From the NCBI RefSeq assembly GCF_014145455.1, contig NZ_JACIVB010000041.1, forward strand, positions 1 to 37,157: a DNA stretch of 37,157 nt, written 5' to 3'. Positions 33,651-37,157 of the stretch are shown one piece after another. Made by a program: the position numbers and the translations under genes. Below the pieces are notes generated by a model. That model searched no databases. It was not told the DNA's origin and was given only the letters and a program-made list of their open reading frames with translations. Each line of letters begins with the position of its first letter. Positions within the stretch are counted from its first letter, which is position 1. Source of the DNA: Limosilactobacillus rudii (lineage in GTDB: Bacteria; Bacillota; Bacilli; Lactobacillales; Lactobacillaceae).

Positions 33651-35314
33651 CAAAGTATTTATTATCATTCATCGAAGGACTAAAACAAGGCGGAATCAAA
33701 AGAGCGGTGATTAGTTCTGGATCGCGCTCAACCCCGCTCTCCTTATTGGTTAATCGTGATCCTAGCATTCAATCGTATATTGATATTGATGAACGATCAG
33801 CCGGTTTCTTTGCTTTAGGATTGGTGAAGGCAACTGGTGAACCAGTGGCTTTAATCTGTACTTCAGGAAGTGCAGCTGCTAACTACTTTCCCGCAATTTG
33901 TGAAGCTGAGGCGACAAACCAGCCCTTGATAGTTTTGACAACTGATCGGCCGGCAGAGTTACAAGGAGTTGGCGCACCACAGGCAATGAACCAACAATAT
34001 TTATACGGTAGTCATGTAAAGCTTTCAGTGGAATTGGCATTACCAGAAGATAATTCGACGATGTTGGACTATAGTAGCTGGGAAGGATTTAGTATGGTAT
34101 CACGAGCACAAGTAATACCTAAAGGCCCTGTTCATATTAATATTCCGCTTCGTGAACCGTTACTGCCTGACCTAAACCTTCCCCGACCAGCTAAAGCTCC
34201 TACAAAAGTTTTGCCTGGCGAACGCGTGACGGATTTATCGTCTTTGCTACCATTATTCCAACAAAATGGGCTTATTATTGTTGGTGAGGAACGTACTCCA
34301 CAGGAAGCGCAACAATTGCTGACATTGGCGGCAAAGCTTCGGTGGCCAATTATTGGTGATCCGTTAACTAATTTAGCCACGGTGCAATCCAAATCACAAA
34401 ACTACCTTCACCAGGCTGATCTTATTTTTCAAGGTCACTTATCGACTCCCCAAGTAGTTCTACGCTTTGGTCGTTTACCAGTAACTAAACCAGTTACCCA
34501 GTGGTTAGCTAAACAGCATGTTTCAACAATTTTAGTTGAAGAAGGCCATCAATTTAAAGATCAGTTACACCGAAGTAACTATCTCTTAGACATGACAGTA
34601 AATGAATTTAAAAAATGTTTTGATAAGCTTGTATTTACGCCAACTTCACCCGCATGGTTATTGCGGTGGCAGCGAAGACAAGGCTTAGCTGAGACAATTT
34701 TACAAACAAATAAAGATTTGCAAAAGTTCAATCATTCGGGAGTGGTTAACCAGTTACTCAGTCATCTTCATGATCAAGAGCTTTTTGTTGCAAATAGTAA
34801 TGCTATTCGTTTGGTGGACCGTCTCACTTTGTCATCAGCGCAAAATGTCCGCGTTTATGGAAACCGTGGCGTAAATGGGATTGATGGATTAAATTCTACG
34901 ATGGCAGGAATTGTTGCTGCTAGTGGACATCCGTTAACATTGTTAATTGGTGACCTCGCCTTTTTCCATGATTTGACGGGGTTAGAAATGATTCGACGAT
35001 ATGATTTACCAGTTACTATTATTCTTTTAAATAATAACGGTGGTGGCATCTTCTCATTCTTGGCACAAAGCAGTTTACCATCGACTGATTTTGCAACGGT
35101 TTTTAAGACACCACAAGATCTTGATTATGAATATGTTGCAAAACTATATGGATTTGATTATCATCGGCCAACGAAATATTCAGAATTTAATTCTTTATTA
35201 AATCAACCTGGTCATCATATTATTGAAGTTTCAGATAGTCAGGACTGTCCAGTAACCATTTGGCATCAATTAGTAAATGCGTATCAACAGAAGAGTAGTG
35301 AGATCAATGACTGA
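33629..35314 (+). CDS. menD: SEPHCHC synthase
   Basis: 561 residues. This thiamine-diphosphate enzyme joins isochorismate with 2-oxoglutarate to give 2-succinyl-5-enolpyruvyl-6-hydroxy-3-cyclohexene-1-carboxylate. The substrate site GSRSTPLSLL, the CTSGSAAANYFPAICEA segment with the catalytic region, and the ThDP motif starting GDLAFFHD and ending LNNNGGGIFS are all present. It starts inside menF and ends inside menH (eight-base overlap), so the three are translationally coupled. Confidence 0.95.
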   Translation: MDNQRTLTKYLLSFIEGLKQGGIKRAVISSGSRSTPLSLLVNRDPSIQSYIDIDERSAGFFALGLVKATGEPVALICTSGSAAANYFPAICEAEATNQPLIVLTTDRPAELQGVGAPQAMNQQYLYGSHVKLSVELALPEDNSTMLDYSSWEGFSMVSRAQVIPKGPVHINIPLREPLLPDLNLPRPAKAPTKVLPGERVTDLSSLLPLFQQNGLIIVGEERTPQEAQQLLTLAAKLRWPIIGDPLTNLATVQSKSQNYLHQADLIFQGHLSTPQVVLRFGRLPVTKPVTQWLAKQHVSTILVEEGHQFKDQLHRSNYLLDMTVNEFKKCFDKLVFTPTSPAWLLRWQRRQGLAETILQTNKDLQKFNHSGVVNQLLSHLHDQELFVANSNAIRLVDRLTLSSAQNVRVYGNRGVNGIDGLNSTMAGIVAASGHPLTLLIGDLAFFHDLTGLEMIRRYDLPVTIILLNNNGGGIFSFLAQSSLPSTDFATVFKTPQDLDYEYVAKLYGFDYHRPTKYSEFNSLLNQPGHHIIEVSDSQDCPVTIWHQLVNAYQQKSSEIND

Positions 35315-36104
35315 AGTAAAATATCATTACCAGTGGTTAAATGGATTTAACTCAAATCGGCCAACGATTGTTTGTTTACATGGCTTTACTGGAACCTTAA
35401 AAACGTTTGATGGTCTTTTTCCTAATGAAAAATATAATTTTTTAGGAATCGATTTAATCGGTCACGGACAGACTAGTGTCTATGTTCATCCAATTTATTA
35501 TCGAATGGAGAATGTTGTTAGCAAATTGCAAGAGTTGATGCAGCTTCTCCAAATTAAGAACTATTATTTACTTGGATATTCGATGGGTGGACGCGTTGCA
35601 TTAGCATGGGCAGTCAATGATCCTCATGTGCAAGGATTAATATTAGAGAGTGCCCGTCCGGGAATAGCAGATAAACACGATCGCCAAAAACGCCGGCAAA
35701 AGGATAATGACCTTGCAGGCAAAATATTGGTACAACCATTGGAAGAATTTGTTAATTATTGGGAAAACATTCCATTGTTCGCTAGTCAAAAACAACTACC
35801 GTTAGAAATTCGCCAGCAGATTAGACGGCAACGAATGGGACAGCAAAAATATGGCTTAGCAATGAGTTTGATGATGATGGGAACTGGACAGCAAGAGAGC
35901 TATTGGAAATATCTGCCACAGAATATTCCAGTACTATTAATTGTCGGTGAGTTAGATTTTAAGTTTCAAAAGATTGCTCAAGAGATGAAATTAATGGCAC
36001 CGCAAATGACAATTTCAGTTTTGCCCAGTGGTCATTGTGTTCATATTGAAGTTCCTTCATCTTTCTCCAGCCTTGTTATTAAATGGCTTGATAATAATCT
36101 TTAG
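35307..36104 (+). CDS. menH: SHCHC synthase (alpha/beta hydrolase)
   Basis: 265 residues from the ATG at 35307, within the end of menD. MenH removes pyruvate from SEPHCHC to give SHCHC. The fold is indicated by VCLHGFTGTLKTFD, the nucleophile elbow GYSMGGRVALAWA (Ser92), SARPGI, and GHCVHIEVP with the catalytic His. It ends the men cluster here; menC, menE, menB and menA are not in the window. Confidence 0.9.
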   Translation: MTEVKYHYQWLNGFNSNRPTIVCLHGFTGTLKTFDGLFPNEKYNFLGIDLIGHGQTSVYVHPIYYRMENVVSKLQELMQLLQIKNYYLLGYSMGGRVALAWAVNDPHVQGLILESARPGIADKHDRQKRRQKDNDLAGKILVQPLEEFVNYWENIPLFASQKQLPLEIRQQIRRQRMGQQKYGLAMSLMMMGTGQQESYWKYLPQNIPVLLIVGELDFKFQKIAQEMKLMAPQMTISVLPSGHCVHIEVPSSFSSLVIKWLDNNL

Positions 36105-36209
36105 ACGGAAAATTTGTAATTTATGCTTTTGATGAGTTATTAATGACTATGGTAGACTAAATATGTTAAGTCATATATTGCTAAAAGTATTTATATGGAG
36201 TATGAAAGT

Positions 36210-36701
36210 ATGAAGGAAAAACATAAAAGCAACAAGCAAAGTCATCATTTAGGATTAATATTATTTTTAATCTTATTGGTTATTTTATTAGGTGTCTTAG
36301 CAGTGAATTATAAGCACTTTGCCAGTAAACAGCTAAATCCAGTACAAACAACTCAGCCAAAGAAGCCAGTGAAGTCCTCAAAAGAAAAAGAATTACTTAT
36401 AGGAGCATATCGTGATGATCAAGATGGGGCTGCCGTGGTATTTAATGAAAATGGAACCGGCCGTTACGTTTATGCTGATAAGAAAAATTCAGATACAAAT
36501 GATGCGTTGACTTGGCGTAAGGATGGCGACCGTTACTTAATTACTTTAAAAGATAAAGACGTAACGAATCCATTAATTGCTACTCTTGATAAGGATAGGC
36601 TGATTATTTCTGGTAGTAATGGGTGGAATACAGAAACTTTTCAGCGGACAACTAGAAGCTTAGATCTTCAAGATTTCCTAAATAATATGCATACTAAGTA
36701 G
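36210..36701 (+). CDS. Membrane-anchored small protein, unknown function
   Basis: 163 residues from the ATG at 36210, nine bases after GGAG; an in-frame ATG at 36195 overlaps that site. A single N-terminal membrane segment (LGLILFLILLVILLGVLAV) follows a His/Lys-rich start, giving an outside-facing domain. After a Pro/Lys-rich linker comes a 100-residue beta-rich domain (IGAYRDDQDGAAVVFNENGT, DALTWRKDGDRYLITLKD), which resembles small secreted lactobacillus domains that recognise wall or ligand, but I cannot name the family. A promoter TTGATG/TAGACT (36129-36158, 18-base spacer) precedes it. Confidence 0.75.
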   Translation: MKEKHKSNKQSHHLGLILFLILLVILLGVLAVNYKHFASKQLNPVQTTQPKKPVKSSKEKELLIGAYRDDQDGAAVVFNENGTGRYVYADKKNSDTNDALTWRKDGDRYLITLKDKDVTNPLIATLDKDRLIISGSNGWNTETFQRTTRSLDLQDFLNNMHTK

Positions 36702-36742
36702 TATCAGTGGTTATATATAGGCATTATTTGAAGAAGATATTG

Positions 36743-36778
36743 AAGTACATTCTTGAATTATCAAGGGTGTACTTTTTT
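36743..36778 (+). terminator. Terminator before the rRNA promoters
   Basis: AAGTACA-TTCTTGA and TCAAGG-GTGTACTT arms around ATTA, then TTTTTT. Confidence 0.85.
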
Positions 36779-36822
36779 GATCTTGATTGATGCTTTGTTT
36801 AAATATTTTTATTAAAAAAGTG

Positions 36823-37035
36823 TTGACGGGGGAGGAAAAGCACGGTATAGTAGTTATCGTTGTCAAAGCAGTTAAGCGCTGCTGAGATGGATTAACAAAA
36901 AAGTTAAAAATAATTGTTGACATTGAATTGACAACATGATATATTAATAAAGTTGCTGATTGAGTTATCAATCAAAAGGAATTCTAAATTAATTAAAATT
37001 TCTTCTTGACAAGTTAAATCAACATATGATATAAT
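36823..37035 (+). promoter_or_regulatory. Three tandem promoters of an rRNA operon
   Basis: P1 is TTGACG (36823) with TATAGT (36846), 17-base spacer. P2 is TTGACA (36917) with TATATT (36940), 17-base spacer. P3 is TTGACA (37006) with TATAAT (37030), 18-base spacer. Tandem near-consensus promoters before a leader with a TTTGAAAACTGAACAAAG antitermination-like segment are typical of rRNA operons. Confidence 0.85.
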
Positions 37036-37039
37036 AACC

Positions 37040-37157
37040 ATGTTGATTGGCTGCTTGATTAGCCAATAGGTAGACCTTTGAAAACTGAACAAAGTTTCGA
37101 CGAATCAAATGTGTAGGGTCTTCAATCACGATGTGATTTGAAGCAAAACATTTGCGA
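37040..37157 (+). ncRNA. Leader of an rRNA operon (pre-16S), cut by window edge
   Basis: Downstream of P3 lie the leader segment CTTTGAAAACTGAAC and inverted repeats (CAATCACGATGTGATTTG; CAAATGTG with CATTTGCG) of the type that frames 16S rRNA for RNase III processing. The 16S gene itself is not in the window; it should start shortly after base 37157. Confidence 0.7.

Overview
The window looks like a chromosomal segment of a low-GC lactic acid bacterium, most likely Limosilactobacillus reuteri or a close relative. This is an inference from gene content, low-GC codon use, a methionine T-box before mmuM/mmuP, an LPQTG-anchored 5'-nucleotidase, a short menF-menD-menH cluster and an rRNA-operon leader at the right edge. 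No search could be run to confirm the species.

The left part (1 to about 9.3 kb) is an accessory region full of mobile and broken genes. It starts inside a group II intron (reverse transcriptase/maturase, domains V and VI) whose 3' end sits in the tail of an ISL3-family transposase remnant. A very AT-rich two-gene operon follows (2335-4768): a PD-(D/E)XK nuclease of the Cap4/DUF4297 type, overlapping an SMC/ABC-type ATPase. This has the layout of a two-gene Lamassu / ABC-3C anti-phage system and is the best candidate here for a little-described system. After it come a decayed IS66 fragment, a membrane/coiled-coil gene broken at a T7 run, a class II Fic protein, a zinc-ribbon membrane gene with an in-frame TGA, and a MazE-like antitoxin followed only by the tail of its toxin.

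From 9.4 to 17.4 kb defence and metabolic genes alternate. There is an Abi/HEPN gene; a GntR-controlled operon (regulator, ADP-ribosylglycohydrolase, NCS1 permease, PfkB kinase) with a perfect palindromic operator, probably for uptake and salvage of a nucleoside-like compound; a complete MazEF pair with an operator lying over its -10 box; a secreted Ser-rich protein; a small lipoprotein; and a second, decayed Abi-like gene. A promoter-plus-hairpin repeat occurs in full or partial copies beside both Abi loci.

From 17.6 kb to the end the genes are mostly housekeeping: rfbB, a Met-specific T-box with mmuM-mmuP, a CpsB-type PHP phosphatase, a GH25 lysozyme without signal peptide, sbcD-sbcC, a structured RNA-like intergenic region, a cell-wall 5'-nucleotidase, an NrdH-like redoxin, a secreted histidine phosphatase lacking its second catalytic histidine, the early menaquinone genes menF-menD-menH, and a small anchored membrane protein. 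The window stops in the leader of an rRNA operon behind three tandem strong promoters.
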